A DNA stretch of 64,000 nt from Micrasema longulum (Eukaryota; Arthropoda; Insecta; Trichoptera; Brachycentridae): assembly GCA_022494885.1 (NCBI GenBank), contig JAGVSM010003536.1, positions 86,957-150,956 on the forward strand, in the 5' to 3' direction. A program made the translations under genes and the position numbers. Positions 1-12,100 of this stretch are shown here, in pieces. Every line of letters begins with the position of its first letter. Positions within the stretch are counted from its first letter, which is position 1. Under the pieces are notes generated by a model that was not told the DNA's origin, did not search any database, and worked only from the letters and a program-made list of their open reading frames with translations.

Positions 1-1035
1 GTATTGAGAAATAAGCTGCAGTAATCAACAAGTCGGTGCGCTTTTAGATGTTTATATTTATTTTTTGAGGAAGATATAAATGGTGACCTTAATTTATAAT
101 AAATATAGATTATTTTATTTATTCTCCTATAATTAAAACTTCTACAAAATATTATTATTGGTGGTTAAATATAATGGTAAGCCAATATAATCGGTTATAT
201 GGACGATTCGCCCCTGGATTTTAGTTGTTTGAAATTAAAATATTTTTAAGTGTATAATTTATCATAAGATTAATAAATTTAATTTTTAATTTTTTGAAAT
301 TGATTTGAACAATAAAATAACATACATAATAATTGTATTGTTGTTCCCGCAAAGCCGAGGCTTGTCTGCGGATTACATTACATTTTTTAAATATTTTTTA
401 TAGAGCGTCGGTACAGAGTTTAATAAAAAAATATGAAAATATTTTTGTGCGCACTTAAAATTCACTTGTTCTTTTTAACAAGTTGTTGATGGTTTAAAAT
501 AAAATGTATTTATTTATTTTTTCTTTCGATTTTCACTTGGTATTAAGTTAAACAGTTTTGGCACTACACTCCCCATTGTTCTATCTCCATATTAGTTTTT
601 CTGTCTAAGCACCGTCAGCCGCTGTGCCGATACTTGTCGGGTCACGATCTGGTGGGTTACTTTAAATTTAAAACTGCAGTCGAGGAAATAATCTGTCATT
701 ATCTTATACTGACACTGTCAATAGGCTAAACGTTAACAAAGTCAAATAACACTTTATCATTGTCTTTTGCCTCAATCTTTATTTTTACAGGTACGATGGT
801 TTTTTTAATTTGTACTTGTAGGTTAATAAAATTTGATTCTCAAAGTGTATTCCTTGTTAACTGAGAGGAAGAAGCGTTCTCCAGTAAAATATTTTTTTGT
901 CGGGTACGATGTTTTGGCGACCATTGGTCGATATTCCGGGCGGGCATGTGCATTTGATTTGTAATGGTCAATTTCAAGGAAATTCCTTTTGTTTATTCGT
1001 GAAATAGTAATTGCCGGAATTGTCCTGCCAATCGA
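1..1035. other. AT-rich upstream sequence, no gene seen
   Basis: I see no reading frame with protein-like composition, no splice-flanked exon that joins the downstream gene in phase, and no clear repeat. A short GC-rich imperfect palindrome lies near 348-373. The stretch could hold 5' regulatory sequence or a non-coding exon of the gene beginning near 2.2 kb. Confidence 0.5.
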
Positions 1036-1039
1036 ATCC

Positions 1040-1400
1040 CCATTTAATTTTTGTAAATGCGGTTAAACAACGTTAAGGTATAAATACTGACAGAGTTTCC
1101 CCTGAGTTCGTCACGCCCTATTTGTCCGGCGGGCGGTAGTGGTATAGCTGTATGGTTGTATGGCAGCATGACAGTCCGACAGTCCCCCGAGTGTGGCAGT
1201 AGTCGTCCCTCTCGGCGCGACGTCCGAAAAACTCTGCCCAGCAGACCAAATTGGTTCACGGACCATGAACCTCGCCGCAAACCAATTTTCGTTCACCATC
1301 CGGCCCCTGAGAATATGCGGCTGAGATTATCGGAACTTTCTAGGCGGTTAGTTTTAACCCTGAACCTTTCTATGGCGTTCTTTGTCACCGTACTCTATAA
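1040..1400. other. GC-richer island, possible promoter or 5' non-coding exon
   Basis: This block is clearly richer in G+C and CpG than the surrounding AT-rich DNA. It is open for 60-85 codons in several frames on both strands, which is what GC-rich non-coding DNA gives; none of the translations looks like a protein. Its position about 0.9 kb before the first coding exon at 2245 would fit a promoter or 5' untranslated exon of the TEX14-like gene, but I saw no core promoter motif that settles it. An unrecognised transposon fragment is an alternative. Confidence 0.25.
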
Positions 1401-1639
1401 AGAAGTGTTTTGATTTGTTATCGTATTACAGATAAACTTTTTATCCAAGAATAAAAACCTCTCCTTTTAAAACAAGATTAGGTAGTTAGAAACAGCTTAC
1501 CTTAAATTATGATGAAATTAAGCGGTAATCTTATTACAAAGCTACTGGTGTATGTTACTAAAAAAATAAAATCAAAGAAAACCAAAACCAATACGCATTG
1601 ACACGAGCGTCAGATTACATTTTTTTCAATCGGAATAAG

Positions 1640-2143
1640 CATTGACATATCAATACATAGACATGTCCTGAGCCCTCAAAAACGATGACACTTAACTCAT
1701 GCCCAAACGCTCAGTCATGGCCAACGCATATTTAGTCGTTCTTCGCCTGATATGACATTTAGAATCGAAATAAAATTGCCTATATGTGTCATGAAAACGT
1801 GTAAAAAGGACTGTAACTTTTCATTGATAAATATTTTTTCATTAGGGATTAACAAAGTTTAAAACAATTAATATTCTAATAATAAATATTATTTTTTGTA
1901 AACGTCAAACTACGCCTAGCGGCGCAATTGTGAAGTTGTTCTTAGTTACAGTGATGCACTGATAGGAATACGTTTTTTGAAATATGTATAAACAAAAATG
2001 AGTATCCTTTCATTTTCGGTAGCATATGTCTGCTCGTTGAATGCAGCCCTTGTTAAAACAGTACTTTGGAACTTTGGGTACGTTTTCGTGTCACTACTTT
2101 AAAAAAAAAACTATAGGGCATGTCTATGTATTATATGTCAATG
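1640..2143. mobile_element. Non-autonomous element with terminal inverted repeats (MITE)
   Basis: The left end reads cattgacatatcaatacata and the right end is its near-perfect reverse complement (tgtctatgtattatatgtcaatg). Pairing continues inward through acatg and, less well, to a second block (gatgacact against agtgtcac). No coding capacity. The element is about 500 bp and ends about 100 bp before the first coding exon of the TEX14-like gene. Confidence 0.6.
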
Positions 2144-2244
2144 GGAATAGGTAATATCATATTGTAAACAGTAACTACCACTGTTTATTTGTTATGTCAG
2201 TACTTGCATTGTATTTTTGTTTATATGTCATTTTTTTGTTCCAG

Positions 2245-3136
2245 AGACAAATCTAATCGGCGAAGCAGTGACTCACAGTTGATCATGGTGGCTTCTCCGC
2301 ATTCGGATGTGACGGCTCCGGGAAATACTTCTGCTGATAGGGATTCTATTAGGAGTATAGAATATAAGAAATGTCTAGCAGAGTTCCACGCCAGGAGGTC
2401 GCTTGATCCCAATATTTCTTTCGGGTACGACATGCTCCCTGAAAACAAAAAACGATCTCCCGCGGCTTACGGACAAACGAATCGCGCGAGTGATGAGCGT
2501 AGAACCAAATCAGTGTCTAAACCAAAGAGAAGATCTCTACCAGAAACTGGTAAACCCCCGTCACCTTTACAATCGCATGCTGTTCCCCAAATACAATTCT
2601 TGTTAACTAATCAAATATTTATGCCCGGAAACAACTCCCATAAAAATAACAAAAAGAGCCGCCACAAAGAAAAAAATAAGTTGAACGATCAATCCGTTAC
2701 TTCGGAGTTAGAATACGTGAAAGGAAGACAGATCAACTTCGACTATGCTGATGATTTTCAACCGCCGGACTCGCCGCCACCCGATTTTTTCCGAGAGAAC
2801 TCTCTACCCTACATTGACAACAAGGGGCTGTTCGCCAACGTGGGAAAGGATCTGTCTTCCGAGGAAGACGAAGTATCGCTGATGAAGCGATGTAAGAAGA
2901 CAAACGGGGAATCGACTTCGAATTTGTTGAAACCTCTTCTTCCCTTGCCGGATGAGAGCTCGCCCAGCGAGAACCGAGAGTTCGACGAGTTCTCTGATTC
3001 GTCGAAGGAATATAACAATAACAAAAAAAATAAAGACTCTATTGAAGACCTGTCGACCAACTATGGACGAAGCTCGAAGGATCTAAACGAATCAGCGGAA
3101 ACGTCATTCGTTTCGGTGGCGCGGAAATTGGAAGAG
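2245..3136 (+). CDS. TEX14-like exon 1 (residues 1-284)
   Basis: A pyrimidine-rich acceptor (tttttttgttccag) precedes 2245 and the donor gtgagg follows 3136. The frame is open throughout. It encodes a basic, Ser/Pro-rich N-terminus (KRRSLPE, RRSPAA-like sites) followed by an acidic stretch (SSEEDE). No domain is recognised. It ends in phase 0, which fits the next exon 10 kb away. Confidence 0.65.
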
Positions 3137-6100
3137 GTGAGGCTTTACTAATCTATACTCATTGTTGCACGGTTGTCGATCGATTTCAAATGAAATTTCG
3201 CACAATGTGTCTCTATTCTCATTGGCGTTTTGTACTGTGGCCCATAGTTAGTTATTTAGTTCCGCGGCTCGTGTCTACTTATCTGCATTGATTGTAATAA
3301 TAGACCACCATTATCACTCGCACTGATGAAGTGAACTAGCTTTATATACGTAATATTATATGATTCCATTATCCTGGGATTTGGGCGATTGTTGCCGTCG
3401 ATATTCTTCATCTAAAATTCGTTTTCAATTGCGCAGTTTTCGTCAGTTTAATTTTACCATGCGATCAATTTTCCCTGCCGCGCTGTTAAAATATCTGTCT
3501 AACACGACGCTTGTTCGTTCGTTAGTTTTCTAACACACACCGTGATATTCAGAAAAAGATAATACTCATTTATTATTTGTTCAATTCAAGGGAAACATTC
3601 CGCTTATTACAAACAGTATTTTTTTTAAAATAAAAAAATCACGCCCATAAGGCTTGTACATATATGGAAGTTATATAAAACATGAGTATATAAACAACAT
3701 AAAATTTTAAAAATATGATATAAAACAATAAAAGATAGAACAGGGTTTAGAAGTAAAGTTGGTATAAAAAAAGAAGATGAGTATATAAACGACATAAATT
3801 TAAAAAAATACAATAAATTAAAGATAAGATCAGTGTTAAGAAGTATAGTTGGTATAAAAGTAAAAAGATGAGTGCATAAAGTACTTTAAACAGTAAAACT
3901 AAAGCGAATATATAAGTTTATACAAAGGAAAAATTTTATTTTGCCAATTTAGTTGGTATGTCTCTTATATCAAAAAATTTACGCTAACCTATAAATCTCA
4001 GCCATCAAGAAAATTCAGAAACACCGCTCCAAAAGTTTTCGTATATTATAATCTAAAATACTTTTTCTTTATGGAATATTCACTATTCATTACTACATTT
4101 TTTTTATAAAACTCCCATTTCGATATTAGTTTAAAGGTTGGATGATTAGGATTTTAATCGTGAGGGCTCTAGTACTGCAGGGACAGGGATCCTCAAAAAT
4201 GGGGACCGCTGAACACGACCGTTAGACTGTTTGTTGTTTGGCAAAAGCAAGAACGGAAGAAAAGATTGATCTAGGGTTTCCTAGGACAACGGTGCCCGTA
4301 TCTTAACGGTCGTAGTGAACGGTGATGCGGAGGACAGCCGTCGTAACGGGTGACTAGAGAGTGGTTTCCTAGGAAAACGGATCCACTCTCTAGTCACCGT
4401 TACGACGGCTGTCCACCGCATCACCTTTCACTACGGCCGTTAAAATACGGGCACCGCTGTCCTAGGAAACCCTAGCTTAAGAGCGAAATACGTTTTTACT
4501 GCCTTAAACTCGGGTTTCCTAGGACAGCGGTGCCCGTATTTTAACGGCCGTAGTGAACATTAACGCGGTTGACAGCCGTCGTAACGGTGATTAGAGAGTG
4601 GTTTCTTATAAAAATGGTGTTGATAACACCGTTAAAAAATAAAACCACTCTCTAGTCACCACTACGACGGCTGTCCACCGCATCACCGTTCACTACGGCC
4701 GTTAAGATACGGGCACCGCTGTCCTAGGAAACCCTAGCTTTACATCCCTCTGTGGATAGCTCCACAAATAAAACAAAACACGCATCTTATGAACTGGAGA
4801 CCTACCCACAGAGGAACACCAACATATTGAAAGCATTCACCACATGCCCGAATCCGTTTTAAGGACTAAATGTTTTTCTTCGGATTCACTCATAGCATAC
4901 ACGCAAGCATTTTTTTTTTCATTAAGAATTGATTATATTTCTTCCTCTACTAACCAAATTCAGTCAGGAAAAGCACGAACAAATACTTACATTTACAACA
5001 CCAAAACAGTTAGATTATTCCCAACCGCGACCGAATTTTCAATGCGTTCAATTTTCAACGGCATTGGTCAATTAATGCATCAATCTCGGCATCGAGCCAC
5101 AATATACCGACGTGTTTATATTTTGTCCGTGTCCCATTTGTAAATAGGTAATATTTTTACATAAAAAATAAAAGTGGTATTATGTTGAATCTAAAATAGG
5201 TTCCTATGCATTTATTTATTTGGTCGAATTCGGTCAAAATGCTGGTTCCTGGCTACTAAATATTTATTGTAATGGACTGTTTTTGTGGGCGAATTGCGCT
5301 GTGGTGGACCAGAGATGAGATATTTCCTCGGATCACTGAACACCAGTAAGTTATTACGGGTGTATAGCTACAACAGCATAATAAACTGTGGAATCTACCA
5401 TAATATTAAAGTCAAATCTGTTTTTTTGTTTGCTCTAAAATATATTGTAATAGTAATTACTAGTGGTTAATTTTTTTTGTACAACTATCTGAATAAATAT
5501 TTTACAAATGTTTAATTGTCTATCTACGATGTCACATGAGTCTACATATAGAATACAATATATTTTTAAAATAATGTAGTCGTATTTTACACACCTAAAT
5601 AATATGATTATTTTTATAAATTATGGAAAACAGATTATAAAACAGTATATTAAAATATATCGAGGCTTTACCGACATAATGCATTGAGTCATTGAAACAA
5701 GTTCCGAAATAATCGCATTTAAAACTTTTTTATTCTTTCAACGGATTATTTCTCTTTCGACTTTCGATAAGCTTCGAAAGAGTAATCTTTATTCTAGGCA
5801 TAGCATAAAATTTAAAAATATTTTAATTAAATAAAGACTGTTGACTTAATGCATTCTGTCAACAGTCCTCGATATATATGTTAAATTTTTGTTTTTAAAT
5901 AGGTGTGTATATTTAAAAATATGTCATTTTTCGCTCAAAGGCCGTTTACACATGGACAATACAATATTGTTCTGTCCCTGAACTCGACCATTGTCCACAT
6001 GTAAACAGCAAGTTTTTAGGACAGGACATTGTTCCGAGACATTGTTACGGAAACAGATGGCCAGGCTATCTTCGCGGAACTATGATTACCCCCACCACCG

Positions 6101-9100
6101 CGCGCAGCCGCATTGTCCTCGTGTGAACGCGCTCGGACAGGACTTAATAACGATTTGCTCGACGTGTACGTGTCGCTCCCATATATTTTAATTATTTAGT
6201 TCTTCCTTTAACAATTCCAATATATCTTGGTACAAAATAAATAATATTTTTCATTAAATCGCTCATAATTAACGCCGTCGTGTATTCATTTTCGCAGCGC
6301 TCACGCGTGAACTGCGTCCGATTTTTCACATTGTCCCAGCGTTCTATCCCAAGCGGTCGAGGCTGTTCACAGAACTGGGACATAAAAATATTGTCCTATC
6401 TACTGTATTTCCACTTGTAAACTATACTTTTTTTTTTACATTTTTTTTTTTGCACCACAACAGGCCAGGAGGCCTAATTACAGTGGTGAATTACATCACA
6501 GAGCACCCAGGCTTGAGAAAAATCACAGTTTAATTTTTGTGTTCTCACCGGGAATCGAACCCGGAACCTTCCGTGCGTGAGTCAAGCGTCTTGACCACTA
6601 CACCACGGAGGCCGCCTACTTTATGTAATACAACGCTACAGCACCGTCTCCAAAGAGATATCGTTTTGCATCGCAGATAATTTGTATTCCTTATTGGATT
6701 CCAAATAGAAAAAATTAGGAAAACAATGTTTTTTTTACATAAACGGCATAAATTGCCTTTCACATATATTGAACATAAGTATAAAAAAAAAACATTTATA
6801 AATACATAACAAAAAAATGATAAAATTGCATAACTATAACAATAGTAACAAGTAGGTAAATACACATAAGCAACCAAAAATATTAAAGAAATAAATACAT
6901 AAATATGAAAAAACAAAAAAGGAAAACCATTATTAGTTTAAGAATTATATTGCGAGAGAAAAAAATAAATTAGACTCGTTTTATAACTTTCAAGTCCAGA
7001 ACCAAATATATCAGCCTTGTCCTCATACTGATTACCATATCTGTGGAGCCTAGGGATAGGCGAGTGCATGTGATAGTTGGTCCTAGAACTTCCAGAACAA
7101 AAATGAGATCTGAGGCGGGTATGTCGACCAGGTACACGGAAACACACCAACTCCAGCAAATCTGGACAGTCAATGAATAAATTGATCACTTTATAAAGTA
7201 ATATTAGGTCAGTTAGGATTCTTCTATCGGAAAGTTTTAAAAGATTTTCTGAAGATAACAATTGATTATAATTAAATAAAGCAGCAATATTTTGAGTATG
7301 TCCAAATGTTTTTAGCCAGAGACTATCGAGACTGGCTTCTGTTGCCCCTCAAAAAGTTAGGTTACTATAATTTTTTGCAGCTAAATAAAACAAATTGCGT
7401 TCTTGATATTTTTCAATTTCTGGACCATTCTCTTGTCTTTTTAGATGTAAGTAACCGTGTTAGAAAATGGCAAACAACTTGTGGTAGAGCGGGGTTCGAA
7501 CGCGAATCTCCGGAACCGGGGTCTGCGACCACAACCTGTCTCAATATATTGTTTTATCTATCTTCCTTTTTTCACGAAATCCATTTTGTTGCAACTAGCC
7601 CTTAACCCTTTATAAGACACTTATTTTGTGTTGATTGACGTCTTACAAACTTTTTAAGGTAATAGGCCTATTGCATTTGAAAAACCCGATAACTGATCCA
7701 CCAGTGTACGTTATTACGAAATTATTGTGGCACAAGATTTATTATTAATACGAAATATTAGAACTTCAACCCTACGTGAAATTGGATACAAAAGTGTTTT
7801 CTTACACGCGATTAAAATTAGAGCATTAAATTATACGGCAAAGTTTCTTGAAATTGACGAAAAAATATTTTATTTATTTAACACTTTATTTACATTTACA
7901 ATTTATGTACATATAAGAGCGGGCATATTGCCTTAATGAAATTTCTTCCTACCTACCCAAACCGTTCAGTTTGAGAAAATTACAAGTACATGGACATATT
8001 CTAGGCAGAATCTTATAATGTTATACAAAAATTAACTACAAATTTACACTATACTATGAAGAGAAGAGGGAGAGGTGATGGGAAGGAAAGAAGGAGAAAG
8101 AAACAGGACAGGCGCCGTGGCGCAGTTGGTTAGACGGTTAACTGTGAAACTGGCATCGCGGGTTCGATTCCCGCCAGTTGCAAGAAAAAAATCCAAGAAA
8201 GATTTTTTTCTCAGTTGGTCTGGATTTTGTGGCGTATTTTTCGGTACCTCCTTCCATATCCCCTCTATCCCACCTGCTGACAAGCCTCAAAATAGAGGCT
8301 TAGCGGGTTATTCCTTTAGTACAAAAAGAAAAAATAAAAAAAACAACTTAAACGTTTAGATAGTGACATTACAATCTTGATTTAAATGTAAATAAAGAAG
8401 GTCTGTAACATTAGTGGGTAGATTGTTGCACAGTCGAGCAGCTACTACTGTAAAAGAGAATATTTTAATCAAAACGAACTACTTTGAACGACGCCACTGG
8501 TTCATATGAATCAACCAATGATAAGAGAGCTGTGGAAGATTTCCGGTTGTCAACGAACCAATCGACAGAACTGACCGAAAAAAAGGGGAAGAGATCTTGA
8601 GACGTCACACGCGTGGTTATTTCAGAAATACAAATCTTTAAAAAAAAAACATAGCGCTGATAATACGATACATATATATATTTTTTTAATGGCTTACTTT
8701 AATAGTCAATTAACAAATAAATAAGAAAACCACTAAACTTACTCATTCTGGTGGTATATTTATTTACCACCTGGTTCTGAGTTCTCTAGAGTTAAGAAAA
8801 ATTAATACATATGAGTCCATTCCTGGTGAAGTGTACTGACTGATGTTTAAAATGTGAATTTAACTCATTGCTTATACTATCTGTAATCAGTACAATCAAA
8901 AAACCTTTTTTCCTGGTTCTTTAAGTACAAAATAATAATCTCAAGCAAATAATAATTGCACAAAAGGCTTTAATAAATAATATCTTAAGAGTCCCAATCA
9001 GAACTAGCTCCCTCGGTATATTTTAAAATCTTAATGTAAAAACTATAAAACAACTTTATGTAAAAGCTCTGTTACTATACGCACGTAAACATTATTCTCT

Positions 9101-12100
9101 ACCTTCCGTTACAAATACAAGAGTTACTAGATACTCCACCCTGATGCTGCAAAAATAAATACAACCTTCGGTCAAAGAAGATTGGCCTACTACTTGGTTA
9201 AAGTGTACAATCTACTTCCATTATCCATAAGGACAATTAGTAAGTTCTCACAGTATAAAATTGCTATTAAGAAATGGATAGTGGAGGTAGGTTGCACACG
9301 GATCGATGAGGGGATCAAGCCAAATAGGTAAAATTTGGGTATTGTTTATGAAATTTGGTCTATATAAATTGGTTATGTTTTTTATGATTATTTTAGTTTA
9401 TATTGTTTATTATGTTAATGATAATTACGTTTATTGGATTAATTACGTTTTTTTATTATTATAATTATGTTAACTTTGTTAAATAACTAATTTAAGGCAT
9501 GTTTCACATTTTGTAAAATGTTTCCCTCGACACGGGACACCCCAGTGAGGGAACATTATTCTGAATAAAAAAAAAGAATACAAACAATGTACAAGTATAA
9601 ATAAATAAACAAAACATCCATGTTAATGAAAAATATCAGTTTAGTCGCCATTTTGTCAGATGGGTTTACTTATCCTGTAATAGGCTCATATTACAACAAA
9701 GATAGAGAACTTTTGTAAGGGACTAGGCCTTTACAACTTGTTTTTATTAGTATATGATTATTAGTAACCGACCGAAACAAGATTTTCAGCCGAAACAGAA
9801 TTTCCAGTTCTAGTTTCGGCCGAAACCAAAACCGAAACTTATTTAACTTCAAAACGCCCAAAATTTATTAAGCACTTTTATTGTTACACCTTACGAGTTA
9901 ATAAAAAGTAAGTGGTAAATAAAATACGCAATAAAATAAATGCCAAAAATTTAATGAAATAAATTTGTTTATTTTAGCGCGTTTTGATTCGTTGCTATGG
10001 AACTAACTAACTGTTTGTGTTTTCTAAAGTTTTTTTGTTTATTTTATTTAGTTTTTTATTATTATCGTTATTATTGTATTTTTTATTTAGTTTCGGTTAG
10101 ATTGTAAGAAATTATATACTTGGTTATTATTTTTGTATATTATGGTTAATAAAGATTCATTATTACGCTCACCGGCCGAAAATCGAAACAAACTAAAGGT
10201 CACGGGTCACGCGGCCGAGTCACGAGACAAGAGATGCACCCGAGCACAGCCAAACGTAATCCAGGCTTCGGCTGAGCCGAAGTTTCAGCTAATATTTGGC
10301 CTAAACCGAAACTCGTTTTTTTTTACCGAAACTGGCTGTAACCAAAATTTCAATTGGTCGCTAATAATTATTGTATTCTTAAATAGATTTTTCGCTACCA
10401 TAAATAATAACACTTACGGCTAGTGTCGTAGCTATGGTGACGAGTTACACAAGAATATTATGAACTAAGGAAATAAGTACCTATATCTCTTTCTCACACG
10501 AATGTAAATGTTTGGGTGTGTATGATACACTTGCAATCGTGATTCGCTATATTTTTTTTTTAATTGTTGAGGGCAGCACAATATTGACCATACGTCAGTT
10601 TTGTTATCCCCATAAACCAAAGCATCAAGGATTCAATTAGTTGATTACCAGCCGTGGTCACTGGTGTCACATATACCATCCAGAATAACAGATTACAACT
10701 CCTATTTACTATGTCCTCATCTCATCCCACAGGGAATCATTACACAATCTTATTTATTGTGTGTGGGTTGATTGTGTATTGTTTATCTGAACAAACTGGC
10801 CCTTTTTGAATAGGGAAACATCACTTTTTTACAATTTTAAAGTAATCAGGGTCCACAAAATACCGTCGAGCAAAATAATATTTTTTTACTACTTATTAGA
10901 ACATAAAAAATATTTTTTAATTTACAATTTTGAATTCCCGCGAAAACGGTCATTGCATTGGCCGCGCCCCTAATACGTCACGATTCATGTTAATTTTAAA
11001 CTTTGTAACCGTTTGATTTTTTTATAGAACATCATCACGAATCTTGGCGTCGTAATAATCAATGCCGAACATGTCGCGTTTTTCTAGGGACATATTTTTT
11101 TAATAATTGATTTTTTATAGTTATGTATAAAAACATAATTTCTCCGCGATTGTTTTTGAAAATACAATTTCCAAATCCATTTCACATACTATTTTTATCG
11201 GTATTCGTAGTATGTGATATTTCCCTACGATTTTTTCGAATACCCGCTTTCTTCATCTGCGACGATTTTAAGAGTTCTAATTTTAATATTTAAAAAACGA
11301 TTTTTAAATTTAGTGTTTAGAATGGAAAAAAAAGCGGACGTGTTGAGAAATACCTATGAAAGTAATAGTAAGAATTTTAAAACGTGATGCTTTTTGTATG
11401 AAAATTCGAATATTTTTTCAAAACCCAGCCTAGAACAATAAATGTGGTTTATTCTCAGTTAGTGGAGATACCGGTTTTAGAGAATTTTAGTTTAATGTTA
11501 GCCTCCAGCAGGCATTCAATACAACCTCTCCCATTTTTATATTTGTTTATTTATTTAATCATAATTTATACAACTAAACTAAAACTGGATGGCGATAAAC
11601 TAATGTATTTTTTAACAATATTTCTAAACAAGTTCAAATGTGTAAACAAGTACTAGATTTTACCACCCAGTAAATACATTTTTAAAAGATCCTCCAAATA
11701 AATAAACGATATGCGTGATCAGTAGGGGCCAGTTTTTCAATCCAGATTATTAATATCTTTTGATCTCCTTTTTAAAAAAATTACATTGATTTTTTTCCAA
11801 TAAATACAATGTAAAAAAAGCAACAGAATTAAATTACTTGTTGATTTAAGTTAGTAGGTACATGTACCAAGCATAATGTTTTAGATAATTAAATATACCA
11901 GACCAAAACAGAGATTTGATAAATCCTTATGGGTGAATTAATAATGAAGTGATATTAGTGAGCATGAAGTGTCTGTGTCCGGGCGGGTGAAAACTACAGT
12001 TTTCGGTGTAAAATTAATCCAGACTTTTAGACTTGAATTATTATATTTTTCATTACATTTTGGTCGTTCACCGGTTATTCCACATTCTATCACATTGATA

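Larger units (their letters stand above)
7750..8710 (+). mobile_element. Family 'cccgtagggc' repeat, copy 1, split by nested insertion
   Basis: The left part (to about 7865: aaccctacgtgaaattggatac, cgattaaaattagagcat) and right part (from about 8455: aacgaactactttgaacgac, tgacgtcac-like gagacgtcacacg, tagtcaattaac) match the single uninterrupted copy at 39825-40225 in order. The 590 bp between them is foreign. Other copies: 12318-12645, 46155-46495 (both minus), 53720-54015 (plus) and an end fragment at 25795-25845. Confidence 0.75.

Noticed and set aside
1156..1413. Open frame of 85 codons
   Set aside because: GC-rich block open on both strands, low-complexity Arg/Ser/Pro translation, no in-phase donor to the next exon.
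5991..6191. Open frame of 66 codons on the plus strand
   Set aside because: It lies wholly inside a TIR element with GC-rich repeats, and has no domain or splice support.
6541..6616. Second tRNA-like sequence on the minus strand
   Set aside because: The same head and the same non-tRNA body recur at 17905-18085, so it is a SINE and not a tRNA gene.
8113..8186. tRNA-like sequence with good A and B boxes
   Set aside because: It is followed by a shared SINE body and A-rich tail, and the arms do not give a convincing full cloverleaf. Treated as a SINE head.
11444..11656. Hydrophobic open frame of 70 codons
   Set aside because: AT-rich intronic DNA gives such Leu/Ile/Tyr-rich frames often; no partner exons or start context.
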